Source: Apiotrichum sp. Y4204
Lineage: Eukaryota > Basidiomycota > Tremellomycetes > Trichosporonales > Trichosporonaceae
Direction: 5' to 3'
Assembly (NCBI GenBank): GCA_025531455.1
Contig: JAMYHL010000025.1
Span: 124,001-188,000, forward strand
Length of the DNA stretch: 64,000 nucleotides
Every line of letters begins with the position of its first letter. Position 1 is the first letter of the stretch. The position numbers and the translations under genes are program-made. The notes under the pieces were generated by a model, which saw only the letters and a program-made list of their open reading frames with translations, ran no database searches and was not told the origin of the DNA. Shown here piece after piece: positions 23,719 through 35,139 of this stretch.

Positions 23719-24508
23719 TGTCCGTGGATGATGGACAATGTGACAATGTGATGAGTGAGATCCACAAGAGGAGAGAAGACAGGTATGTCTTGTATCAGCA
23801 TCTAAGTATCAGTCGTGTCCGGCACGGCATCTCCACCGGCGACCAGAAGGCCAGAACCCAGAACCCAGAAGGAATCACATCAGAATGCGGCACAGCGCGC
23901 GGAGCCGCGAAGCCATCAGTAAAGTGGTGATGTATCATATCAGTAATTCAGCACCGATGGCGACATGGAGGCGACACACCGGCCCTGGAGACATCCACGC
24001 AGGGCGCGCCTTCTGGGTTACCGGGATAGCCTCTCTGACTCATTCATTCAAGTCTTGTATGCCGGCCCTGGGGGTCCAGGCACATACCTCTCTCTGTATC
24101 CACACGTTTGTTCGCTTCATCATAGGCTCCCAGGATCCCAGGTCGTCGCGTACCCCGCAGCCCGGTCGCTCGAGGGCTGACGCGTTTCTAGCCTTTTTTC
24201 TCCTTTTCTCCTCCCCATGGCGTGAGCTCGGCGGGCTGAGGATAACTCTAACTAATCAGAATCCAGGGAACGGGGCCATGTCTCCGGTATGCAGAACAGA
24301 GGACCCGAGTAGGGAGGGTGAATCGGGGGTGGAGTGGCGGGGAAGCCGAGAGGGAGAGGAAAAAAAAAAAAATGGAGACTGACGCCAGAGGAGAGTGGAG
24401 TGATGATTGATCTCATTGATTGTGCTTGATCACACCATCACATTTCAATTTTGCGACATCTCCAGACGGGGAGACCAGTGGCGAGGGCCCTAATCTTATC
24501 ACATGTGG

Positions 24509-24516
24509 TCACGTGA
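24509..24516. promoter_or_regulatory. TCACGTGA octamer upstream of the sulfate permease
   Basis: A perfect palindrome about 1060 nt upstream of the permease start, next to a second E-box-like CACATGTGG at about 24500. In budding yeast this octamer binds Cbf1, which activates sulfur-assimilation genes with Met4. The parallel here is inference. Confidence 0.35.
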
Positions 24517-26484
24517 CTGTGTTTTCACCAGCCAGGAGGTCCCCGCACGCGGGATCCACGCGCACGGATCGCCAGAATCGCGCGAATCACGTCAATCTAG
24601 TCAAACGAAAAAACGCCAATCAGATGCGTATCACTCGGTTATCCTGTAATGTCCTGTTCCGTTCCTTGTTGTGCCATGTCTTCCCACTCCACTTTCTGAA
24701 GCTCTCAAGCTCTCAACCACCATCGTCGCCTGCTCGTGCTTGGCAATGTCGCACGACGTGTGCCCATGCATCCCAGAATATAGAGTAGCGTCTTATCAGC
24801 TGAGCTACAAGAGGTTCTGCTTCTGCTATGAGAACTCGATGGAGCGTGGGGCCCTGTGCTAAGGCACCACGCGCGGCCAACACGCAGGCCATGCCATGCT
24901 TCTCACGTTTCAACAACCAACTGTAGGAAAACATAACGCACGACAGATGCCAAGGAACCAGAAATACCGCGCATACGATCGGGAATTGTGCTTGTCGTGC
25001 TCTTGGCAGCTGATGGTGCGTGTTGATGGGACGCTTCATAGCTTCATAGGCATCGCGGACCGAGGACCAAAGGGTGAGTCGCTCGCTACTGACGCCACCT
25101 CGGCTTCTTTGGCGCCAGGATCTCCCGTGGGGCTCTGTGTGTCGAGAGGAAAGCAATCGTGACATTGACATTGACAACTCACTGTGGATGTGGATACCGC
25201 CGCCTCAAGAACACACCGATCTCTCACTTGCCGTACTCGCCGGCTCGCCGGATCGGGGACAGAGCAAGCACATGCGTTGATCGACATGCGTTACGCGGTG
25301 CCCCTCCTCTCCCGTCAGTAACCGGGAATCCCAACGGATCCACGGATGACGTCCTCCCCGGTCGGTCGGGCATCGCGATGGCGACACTTCGTAAACGCCA
25401 ACCTTGTAAGCATTTCTACCGTAACAGTCTGGCTTGGCAAGTCTGTTCTTGATCGGTTCTGCAGACGGGAGGGAATGTGGTGCTCGTCGTCATGGACACT
25501 GACTGTCACCACCAACGAAAGCTTTGTTAACACATCCAATGAGACCCGAATCCGTAGGCAAGCCTGGCCACCTCCAAAGCCCCTCGCCGACTGGGTAGAA
25601 TGCAACTGCCCACGCTGTGGCACAGTAACCTGCCCGTTAGTCACTCTGGCAGTTTCTCCCCTTGCCATACGACTGTCTGTCTCACCTTGGACCCCACTGG
25701 CACTATCGTCCTCCTTCGTTGCCAGCCTCTGACTATTTCCCCACCACTGACTATCCCCACCACTGACATTCAGGGGACACTTCCGGCTCTGGGGGATTCA
25801 ATAATGGAGCCAGACTTCTCAGCGATAGAGTCGCCAGCTTCCTGCTCCAAAGCCACGAGGTGTCCAATGACTCAGCTTCTTGGCATCTGCGCCACCGCAC
25901 CGAAGAAGAACCGAGAAACTAACCTACGAGCCTCCGAACCGTGATACCATCCATACCTTGCTGCTTGGACTTACTGGAATGCTGACATACCCCCTCGGAA
26001 CCTCGGGACCTTGTCTGTTCCGAGTGCCTTGCGCCATGCTCGAATGCTCCAAGCGCTGCAACTCCGAATCTGCTCCGGCCCGAGCTTTGAGCTTTGAGCT
26101 TTTGCTCTTCGGCACGTGTTTGACGTCACTCCCTGGTTCTTGTCGCAGGCTTCCGGCGTCGCGTTGGAGAGTTGGTAGCCTCGGAGATTATGGTGGGACC
26201 TGGTCTTGGCAGCATCATCGTCGCATACAGGCACCATCATATGGCACTTATAAGGTAGATCTACCTTCGAGTACGGACACGGATCCGAACAGTCGATCGG
26301 CGCATTATCATAGAGAACCCGGACCGATGCCGTGGACGCTGGAGCACCTGTCGTGAAGCAACTCGGTGGAGCGTGGAGAGTGGAGTGTGGAGCGCGCTTC
26401 AGTAAAGTCAGCGCACGTGTTTGATTATCATACTTGCAACTCCTTTTTCGGGGGTCAGAAGCTGTGCGTCCACCTTGCTTCTAT

Positions 26485-26492
26485 TCACGTGA
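26485..26492. promoter_or_regulatory. TCACGTGA octamer
   Basis: Second copy of the palindrome in the permease-YcaC interval, about 3 kb from the permease start, so probably too far to act on it. Confidence 0.2.
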
Positions 26493-27344
26493 TACCGCTG
26501 CTTCGCTTCATCATGCGTCGACATGAGACCATGAGACATGAGACAGACACGAGGCGCCCTCGGCGTCGACACGTCTACCCGGTCATGTCGGTCCGGGGTC
26601 CGGACGCGGGTTTGGGGCGCAGTACAGAACACACAGGAAGACGCCATGCGCGTTTGGACTTTGGCGATAAAGACGATAAAGACTGGCGCCATGCCGCCCG
26701 GTCCGGCATCTGTGTGGGTGCGGTCCACAGCTGGCTTGACTCTTCCTTTTTCTTGTCGATCTTGTCACTCTTTGCCATGAGACCACTTTGCCATGAGACA
26801 TCCGAATATACGGTATAGAGTAGCCGCAGGTTCTGTTTCCTAACGCGCCAGTCCTCATCTGACTCTGACTGCTGGGTACTGATCCGTACTGAACATAGAT
26901 CCCTCAATGATCACTTATGATGCTCCATGAGTAGTCCCCGCGCAAGCAGGGCAATGCAGTCGAGTGGGTTATCGAGCGACTGAGCTGAGCTATGAGCTAC
27001 TGAGCAACTGAGCGTCTGGCTAGTCAGCGGTACTGAACCCAACCGGCTTAGCTTGGAATTTAATCCTTTTATAATCTTTGGTATCAGATCTTGAAGTTGT
27101 CCAAGAGGTCGGTTGCCTTGGCAACATGGTGGCAGGAGCCAAACCCCACGTGTCCTCAACGCGGGAGAATGCTGACCCTCCGACCCCCCCACCACTCATG
27201 ACATCAAAAGTGACTACGATCGCGTAAAGCCGCACGTTAGTACAGCTGCTCCACGGCCACAGTATGCCGGAATGTACAGGATAATGCATCATCTAGGGAT
27301 TTAGGAGCTACCTAGCGCTCCACCGGTTGGAACCGCACGCCTCC

Positions 27345-28001
27345 TTACTTCTTGTTCTTGAGGTCGTCCTGGGCCGACTGGTACGACGAGATGAGGTTGA
27401 CGTAGTTGGGGATGTGGCCGCCGAAGATCTTGCCGAAGCCCTCGATGTCGGCGCGCCAGTCGAGCTGGAGCTCAGCCGCAATCGCCGCCCAGTTGAGCAG
27501 CTGCGCACCGGCCTTGGACATGCGGTCCCACGCGGCATCGCGGGTAAGCTGGTTGAAGGTGCCGGACGCGTCGACGGCGACGAAGACCTCGAATCCGGCC
27601 TTGAGCGCCGCGAGGGTGGGGAAGGCGACGCACACCTCGGTAAGCACGCCGGCGATGATGAGCTGCTTCTTTCCGGTGGCCTTGACGGCCTTGACGAAAT
27701 CCTCGTTGTCCCAGGCGTTGATCTGGCCGGGGCGCGCGATGAACGGCGCGTCCGGGAACGCGGCCTTGATCTCGGGAAGGATGGGGCCGTTCGGGCCGTC
27801 CTCAAACGACGTGGTGAGCACCGCCGGGATGCCAAAGTACTTGCACAGGTTGGTGAGTGCGAGGACGTTGTTCTTGAAGGTGTCGGGCTGGATGTCGCCG
27901 ACGAGGTTGCACAGGCCGGTCTGGTGGTCGACGAGAAGAACGGCGGCGTCCTCGCGGCGGAGCGAGTTGTAGAGAGGAGTGTGCTTGGGGCAGGCGGCCA
28001 T
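27345..28001 (-). CDS. YcaC-type isochorismatase-family cysteine hydrolase
   Basis: A single intronless frame of 218 aa, close to the 208 aa of bacterial YcaC. The family cleaves amide or related bonds in small molecules with a catalytic Cys, Asp and basic residue. Here the candidates are Asp25 (VLLVDHQTG), Arg90 (IARPG) and Cys124 (TEVCVAFP), which line up with the bacterial triad as I remember it. The segment around residues 95-127, including NAWDNEDFVKAVKATGKKQL, appears almost unchanged from enterobacterial YcaC. The physiological substrate of YcaC is not settled. A strong TATA box lies about 130 nt upstream. The absence of introns among intron-rich neighbours and the bacterial likeness raise the possibility of acquisition from bacteria, but related genes occur in many fungi. 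Confidence 0.92.
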   Translation of the reverse strand: MAACPKHTPLYNSLRREDAAVLLVDHQTGLCNLVGDIQPDTFKNNVLALTNLCKYFGIPAVLTTSFEDGPNGPILPEIKAAFPDAPFIARPGQINAWDNEDFVKAVKATGKKQLIIAGVLTEVCVAFPTLAALKAGFEVFVAVDASGTFNQLTRDAAWDRMSKAGAQLLNWAAIAAELQLDWRADIEGFGKIFGGHIPNYVNLISSYQSAQDDLKNKK

Positions 28002-28127
28002 TGTGGTGGTTGTTGTGGGGGTGGTGGTGGTGAAGAGTTGGAGTTGTTGGCTGTTGGGGCTGTTGAGCTGTGAAGGCTGTTGTCGCTTTGTTGCTGATGG
28101 TCTTTCTTCGACCTCGCAACCACCTCC

Positions 28128-28134
28128 TTATATA
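28128..28134 (-). promoter_or_regulatory. TATA box of the YcaC-type gene
   Basis: TATATAA on the minus strand, about 127 nt upstream of the start codon. It is one of the clearest core promoter elements in the window. Confidence 0.55.
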
Positions 28135-29477
28135 TCTTTCGAGGGCGAGTCTTTCACTGCCATGTACCATGCACATGGAGCCATCACCGTCAGCCAGGGT
28201 TGTGGCCAAGTGCGCGGCTCCACCCTCTTCACGATGCCCAGACGGTGGCTGGCTGCTAGCTCAACTTTGTCGCCTATGGAGCCACCGTTCCATGGCATGA
28301 TGCCGGCAACACGCTTCCATTTTGTGCCTCCATTTCTCAGAGTGAGATAATCAGGCCGGTGGTGGAGCATCGGTGGTCCGCGGTTCTCGAACATCATGTT
28401 CCCGGTATTCCATACACAATCTTCACGCTGATGACAGATCACACCCAACCCTGTCCAGAAGCAACCCGAAGTCCGTATCCGACGCCGCGCTGTGATGGCA
28501 GCAAAACCCCCCTGCTGAAGCTCCCTCGTCCATGCCCGAGCCCTTGGCAGGTTTATAACGCACTCGCTAGACTACTCTGCTCCGCACTGCCGTTATCTCG
28601 ATTACTACCACGTGCGAATGGGCGGAGCCTTCGAGCCTGAAGCTTCACCTCCGGGCTGTGGCTGACGAAGCCCTCATGTTCCGGCGATAATCATAATCAC
28701 GGTGATCTGGAACATGAACAGCCAGGGACGAAGAATAATTCCACGGCAAGCCATTATTTCCTCTTTCGGCAGTACATTCCCAGCTGATACTCATCGCCAT
28801 CACAGAAAATCCGCAGCCGTACTATGTATAATCTACGCCTTGTGTTGTGATCGACGGAGCAGCAAGTTGCCGCACTTGAAGCCCGCTATTCCGTGCATGC
28901 TTATCCCGACCATCTCATCGGTAGCAGAGGGGTGCCAACCTTCGTTCCGAAAGGGCTCAATCCAGACTCTCGGTCACCGAAGTGTACATGACACAACGAA
29001 CCGGCACTGCCACCTGGACCACTCCACACATTAGTACAAGTTTCTACCCCATACTAACGCCGTTTCATCCTCGGCACAGGGTGGATCGCGGCGCCGACCC
29101 TGCTCCGAGCTCCGAGCTGCGAGGACTTCGAGCGTCACCCGCTGCATACTCCATTCTTCCACCGGAAGTTCACGCCGGTGCAGCCCACGAAACTGGGGAA
29201 TCTTCGTCAGCTGGTCGGTAACCTTGTGCCGCAGATTCGGGCTGGAGTGGTCAATTCTCCAGCTGGGGAGAGCATGCTCACCTGTCTCCTGAGTGGCACC
29301 GGCATGTCTCCTGCAAGCTCCCTGTGTCCTGCGATTGTCTTCTGAGGGCTTGGAGGGTTTCCTCACCCTCCCTCCCTTGAGCGCAACTGCACCTTCAGGG
29401 GAAAAAATGAAGAAAGTCACCAGCACCGAAAAGGCGCCACCGCCACAAATAAAAAAGCAGAAAAAAAAATAGTGCTG

Positions 29478-29593
29478 GGCGCGACGATGCGTTCGATGTT
29501 GGGGGATCGAACCCGGTGACAACGGGCCGCAGGGCTCCTTCCAGTACGACCCGCTACCGGTGCAGAGCCGAGAACCGCTTGCACCATCGCGCC
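29478..29593 (-). ncRNA. candidate RNA polymerase III transcript, about 116 nt
   Basis: Read on the minus strand, the first seven and last seven bases pair perfectly (GGCGCGA with TCGCGCC). Next comes an A-box-like TGGTGCAAGCGG, which also starts a hairpin GGTGCA/TGCACC. About 65 nt later there is a B-box-like GGGTTCGATCCC. Beyond the 3' end lies a run of nine or more T, a typical polymerase III terminator. It is not an ordinary tRNA: 19 nt separate the B box from the terminal stem, and the D loop would be too long. It does not resemble 5S rRNA. It could be a novel small RNA, a degenerate tRNA, or chance. Confidence 0.3.
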
Positions 29594-29972
29594 TTTGCAC
29601 GGGAGTATGGAATGCCGAATTGCCTTATTCGGAAGGTGTGGGTCGTGTCTTATCAGGATTATCAGGATCATCAGGATTAACAATTATCAGGGTGGGTATA
29701 ACGATTGATCCTCACGTCCTCTAAGAGCTCCCCATCTCCATCCCTTCAGGTATTCTACAGCCCTGCAGGTGGCTGCGGCTGCTCGGACTTGGTCCTGCAC
29801 GATCCTGCATCTCACTGATCCCAGCCAAAGAGGTACGAAAGAGATACTGAAACGTACCGAAACTCAGAAGGTCGAGACGCCGCGGCTGCTAAGCTTGTGT
29901 CTGGTTGCCCTTGTCCAACATACGACTTCAAACTATCATCAGCACAAATAATGCAACTATAAAATCTAGCGA

Positions 29973-32815
29973 CTAGATAAACACGACATCAGACTCGGGC
30001 TTGTCCTTGAAGACTGCGCGCCAGCTCCAGTCCTCTCTTCCGGCATCGCGGCGCTTCCACACCTGCTTGGTAACGTAGCGGCCGACGCCGAGGTCGTCTG
30101 CGCCGCACGTTGCCTCCATCGTATCGTAGATATTCAGCACGTTCTCCCGGCGGTCCTTGGAACACAAACTGCCGCCCACCACGATCGGGAGCAGCCACCG
30201 CGCGGTGAATATACCCCGGCTGAGCGCCTCGTTGAACAGCTCCAGGATCGTCTCGCTTGCTCGCTGCACGTTCGGGTCGTCGGGTCCGAGCCCAAAGCCG
30301 TCCAGGTATATCAGGCAGAAGAGCACCTGGCGCATTCTGGTATGTCAGTGTACGTTTCCAAGAGTTTAGAAATACGCACAGCATGTCGCCGACCTGCACT
30401 CGCGGGGGTTGCGGTGACGCGTAAATAGTGACAAGTGCATCGACGCTCAGCTTGCGATGAAGCTCCTGGAGGTCTGCAGAGACTCCTTTAGACGCGTAGC
30501 GTCCGTACAGCACGGCAATGGCCTGGTGGGTCAGCTCCTTGTTCACAGGCACGCGACGGCAGTAACTCACCTGAAGCGCAAGCTTGCCCATCTGGGGACT
30601 GATACCGAAACCCTCAGGGAGGACGTATTCAGTAATAGGATGAGTGTTCATCCACTCAAACGTATCGGCATATCCCATCTGTGTGTCGGTACCGCGGTGT
30701 AGAGATTCTGCACGTCAGCTACGATCACTTGGCGCCATGTCCACTCACGCAGCATGTCCGCCATGGCCGCAGAGATGATCTCCACCACACACCCCGCCGT
30801 CTCTGGGCTCTGTTCGCAGTGTTCCACAATGCCGTACATGCTCTCCCTGTCGTGGATCTTGACCAGCTCGCGGATGAGGTGCAGCGCCTCCCAAGCAAGC
30901 TTGTCCGTCGCGACGACCTGCAGTCAGTAAGGACAAGGAACGCCTCAGACTCACCGCATAAACGACCCATAGCGAGAATGTGAGCCACAGCTTACCCTCA
31001 ACCGATGGTGTCGGATACTGCCCCGAGCGGGCCTGGGTCACGATCTGCCGCAGCACGCCGAGGGCGACCATGCCGAACGCGTGCGCGCCCTCATAATGCT
31101 CCTGCGACGGCATACGACGCTGTCTGGCCCAGTACGCGCAGTTGATCGCTCCGAGGGCGACAAACGCGTACAGCAGTCCGGCATTCACGAGGCTCTCGGT
31201 GTCGGGCACATCTTCCAGCCCAAGCGGAAGGCGGCCCTGGAAGGCGAGGTACGTGTCCCAGCAGTGCGCGAGGATCGCCTGCTTGCGCTCGGAATACGTC
31301 CGCTTCTGCTGTGATTGCTGGAAGTGTCAGATGAGATGAAAGGCACAAGCCCTTGTTACAGAGTACGTACGAATTTGTCGCCGTCAACCACCTCGCTTGC
31401 GGATATAAACCACGACATGCCGTACAGGTCGAGGTACCGGGCAATATTGTCTCGCTGGGGTGGGGCTGTGGGTCCTCGCCGCGACGACACGGTCATGAGG
31501 GGCGGAGATTCGCCGAGAGTCCCATTGTCCTGGGGCACAGCGGTAACGGGCACCTGGTTCAGCGGCAGCTGCATGGTATCAGATTGCGCGGAATGAGAAC
31601 CGTTTGTGCGAGCTGAATTTATACCAAGGGACGCATCGGTAGCGGGCACACCCCATGGCCCCTGGGCGAACCCAAAGTTGGCCGGGTCAGCCTGGACGTT
31701 GTTGATGGGGAGCTGCAGAGGGGGGATCGTGGGGCGGTTTGGTCGTGTGACAGTCACGGGCTGGATGATGGGTCCGAAAGTGTTCGAAGCGAGTCCGGTG
31801 CCACCAGCGACTACGGAGTGGACGGCGGCCGAGACGACGGGCTGGAAAGTCGGCGGCGGAGGAGGGCCAGTCAGCCACGGACCCGCAACGGGCGGCCCGG
31901 TCTTGTAGGCTGATGGCGCTGTCGGTGTGGCCAGATCCGACTTCTCGGGCACATTCGCAGGGCGCTGGTCTTGAGGCTCCGTCCATGTGGCCACTTCATA
32001 CAGGTATACACACTCGCGTTGACTCTTCTTTGCACAGTTGCTGCATTTCGGCTGGCATGTTAGTATGAATAGAACTCGCATCAGAGATATCGCTGATCAT
32101 CATGGTGTGAAGACAGGGTGACTACCCTGCAGCTGCCTGCAGGACTCGAAAGGATTGCGCAAACCTGCACGCCACGGCGCCACAACGCCACACACTGCAT
32201 GTGTCCACTGTGCCCTCCGAACATAGATCTCAAGAGTTTGGACTCACCCGCTTCTCGTCGCACTTGACCTTTCGCTTCTTGCACATGGTGCACCCGAACA
32301 CGGAGCGGATAGGCTTTGCCTGGCGCATGACGAGCGCGCTCGTCACATGCACAGGGGCCGACTGAGGGTTGCCGGCCGGCGTGCTCCCCCCCGAGCCTGT
32401 GTCGCGCGAGGCATCTGACGGAGAATAGTTTGGCGGAAGGCCACCTGCGCTGGACGGGGCCTCAGAGCTCGGTGGGCCCCACAGCGAGAGCTTGGTGGTG
32501 GGCGATGAACCGCGTCTGCGCGTCGTCAGCCTCGTTCCGCACCTAGTCATCTTGCAACGGCATCTCAGAAATGTAGAAGATGCCCTCTGCTTTCCTTTCC
32601 GATTCCGATTCTTCTCGCCTCACTCACGCCCATGGAAGGATCCCCGGAAAGTCGCGGCAGACAGGGCTGTTGTCGGCGAGCCAGCCGCATGTTTGCCTGA
32701 TAATCTCGTCCCACTGCGACTGCTCTGTCGGATGCGTAACCTGGCACTTATTACACTGTCCGTCAATCTCGATGACGAGCGTGCCGTTGGCAGAGTGCCG
32801 CGCGCGGATCTGCAT
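29973..32815 (-). CDS. Zn(II)2Cys6 fungal transcription factor
   Basis: Seven exons (32815-32628, 32563-32248, 32051-31371, 31317-30955, 30917-30749, 30707-30380, 30336-29973) splice in phase to 802 aa. The zinc cluster spans the second intron: C154-X2-C157-X6-C164-X6-C171-X2-C174-X7-C182, with the basic stretch KKRKVK between the cysteines that contacts DNA in the family. A Pro-rich linker of about 200 residues follows. A helical C-terminal half (about residues 370-800) resembles the fungal-specific regulatory domain of this class. The first exon (residues 1-62, containing CNKC and other Cys) is less certain. Without it translation would begin at the ATG at 32550, which is in the same frame. 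It is probably a nuclear DNA-binding activator or repressor. Target genes cannot be inferred; the nearest neighbours are LSG1 and the YcaC-type gene. Confidence 0.85.
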
Positions 32816-35139
32816 CCCTGTATTCTGTGACGCGACGCGCGTTTTGCGACTCGCGACTTGCGACCTTTCAGGATGATGCAGCCTGGCTGGCTACCGTGCT
32901 GATGGAGGGTTGCCTCCAGGGGTGTCAGGCAGGTTACGGTACTCGTATGCAATCCACACACCCTCTACACTCCCTAACGTGCTCTGTACAACAGGCAGCA
33001 GCTTGGGGGACTTCCAAGCCTTGGCAAGTGATGAGCTCGGCGGTAGCGTCGGGTTGGAGCAGGTCAGACAAAGCAAGCCAGCGTCGAGCGCCAGGGTCCA
33101 GCCACGTCCAGCGTCAGACAGGTTTACGCAAGCGCCGTGTGATCCAGCTTCGGCACGGGTAGAATGTGGAGCTGGAGCGCGTCGCGTCGTGACTTGCGTG
33201 CGTGTGGGGGCGTGCGTGCGTGCGTGTGGAGCTAACAGTTGCGAGTAGCGCGATAGCGATAGTGAGAAGAGAGAGAGAAAAGGTCGGAAAAGAAGGGAAC
33301 ACCTCGCGATCACTTCGGCTCATGCGAGGATATGCGAGTTTCCAAGCAAAACGAGTGGGCGAGAGGGTGGGGGCGCATTCAGTTGCTCACAGACCTGGGA
33401 AAAGCCAGGTGTGGGCGTGATGGGCCCGCTCAAGTGCCGTACGTACACTTTGGTACAGTACGTACACTCCCCGAGGCTACCGAGGCGGCGTGCTATCGAG
33501 GAACTGATGCAACCGGTTTCCTGCGGGGGGGTGCGTGTGAATCGAGCGCAATTGAGCGTGTTGTTTGGGGCAAAGCTCGCAAGCAGAGGGGAAGAGGAGC
33601 AGAGGAAGGGTGATCGAGGGGACCGAAGGAAGGGACCGAGATACCAAAGGCACCAAAGTTGCTGTGAGCGTTGCTCGCGATTGGATGACGCGCTGGACCC
33701 ACGGTGAGATGCTTTGCTCCCCAGCTCATGCCCTCATGTATCACAGTGTGGCAAGCATGGAAGCATGGGAAGGACATTGAGCCACGTGCCTTTTCCTGGC
33801 GGATTCTGTTCCTTGCAGCTTATTTGCCCCCTCACGCTCGGAAACAGCGACGACAGATGAATGGTATGTGTTTCAATCGAGTGTTGCACCACTACGATGG
33901 ACATTGGCGGGCACTGTAGAAGTAATTGGAGGATGATCAACCGTCAGTTGACTGGTATCGATAAGAAGAAGAGTGATCGCCGTGCCACGCCATGGACGCC
34001 AAGCCCAGTTTTGTGCACCCTGCGCCCCACTCACATCCCCTTTATCTCGCACTAGATCTGCAGATCGGCCAGGGTTTGTGGAATGTTGTTGCTCTGGTCC
34101 GAGATCCAAGACGCGAACACGAGCCAACGCGCAACGTGCAACGACAATCAAGGAGTGCGACAGCCAGCGGCGAGGAGGGTGGTCCATGGCACATCCACAT
34201 CCACTTTCACTCAGGCTATCACGCAGATACGCAGAACACTCGCAACGTTTGCCCCCGATTCCAACAGTTTATCGTTCAGAGGAGCCAAAAGTCTCCTCTC
34301 CAAGACCAGTCGGGGACGACATCGCGGCGGACCTGTCACGGCGTACGGCGTACGACGCATCACGGCGGACACACGTACACACAGGAGAAGACATCCTTTG
34401 CTGACTGTATAACTGCGTTCAGTCGTGGATTTAGCATTTAACCTCACATGTCGTTGGAGACGGATTGCGTAAACGCCGGCGCTGTGCTTCCGGCGGGGTT
34501 TGGCGGTTCCCGCGGCTTGGGGGAGCCTGGGGTTCGGCGCGCGTGCGTCGCTCCTTCCAGTGTCCGAGGTACCTGGCCTCAAGGTTACGTGAGCCGTCGC
34601 GACGTACATGAAAGTGCGGGGATAATAGTGTGTGAGGGTGCAGGCTGGAGAGGTGAGAGATGCCGGACAGAGAGGAAGATGTTGGGAAGTGCAGGTGCAC
34701 AAGTTTCAAGTTTGCTGTGGCTCTTGTGCCGTCAGCTATCGTGGATTAAGGCAGACGACACACATGGGATGCATCGAGAAAATGAGAAAGGAACACCGCA
34801 CGTTGTAGCAGAGAGGATGACTGATATACTGTATTACGGACTCTCGACGCGACTGACACTGAATGATACGCGAGCAACGCAGAGTCTGAGGGGCTGCCAT
34901 GGATGATACTGTTGCATGTCACAATTTGCCCAAGGTTGTGGAATCCCGACGGAATCTCACAATCTCAACGAGATGACTATGGACTGACGCTGCCGCCTGC
35001 GTCGACAGCAGCACAGCAGCGCACTCATGCCTAACGGCGTTGTACTGGCTAGGGCCATATCGGAGCACGTCCAGCGCTCCTGCCAGTAGTGCCGCCTATG
35101 CATCCTCATACACCTATATTCCCGCAGGAAACGGCACAC
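32816..35139. other. promoter region of the Zn2Cys6 factor, otherwise empty
   Basis: About 2.3 kb upstream of the transcription factor and downstream of LSG1. A CGTG-rich microsatellite-like patch lies at about 33198-33230. No coding frame with motifs and no RNA gene was seen. A long upstream region is common for fungal regulators. Confidence 0.5.

Larger units (their letters stand above)
23449..27344. other. 3.9-kb region without a recognisable gene
   Basis: Lies between the sulfate permease start and the YcaC-type gene stop, so only the permease promoter is expected here. It contains a TATA-like palindrome at 23707-23718, two TCACGTGA octamers and a 12-nt poly(A) run near 24361. Open frames up to 165 codons show no motifs. 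No tRNA with both internal boxes was found. Confidence 0.5.
28002..29972. other. intergenic region with candidate non-coding RNA
   Basis: About 2 kb between the YcaC-type gene start and the stop of the Zn2Cys6 factor. It holds the TATA box of the YcaC-type gene and a structured candidate RNA at 29478-29593. No convincing protein-coding frame was found. Confidence 0.5.

Noticed and set aside
24775..24835. tRNA-like A box (TAGCTCAGCTGATAAG on the minus strand)
   Set aside because: No B box and no complementary acceptor stem at a suitable distance.
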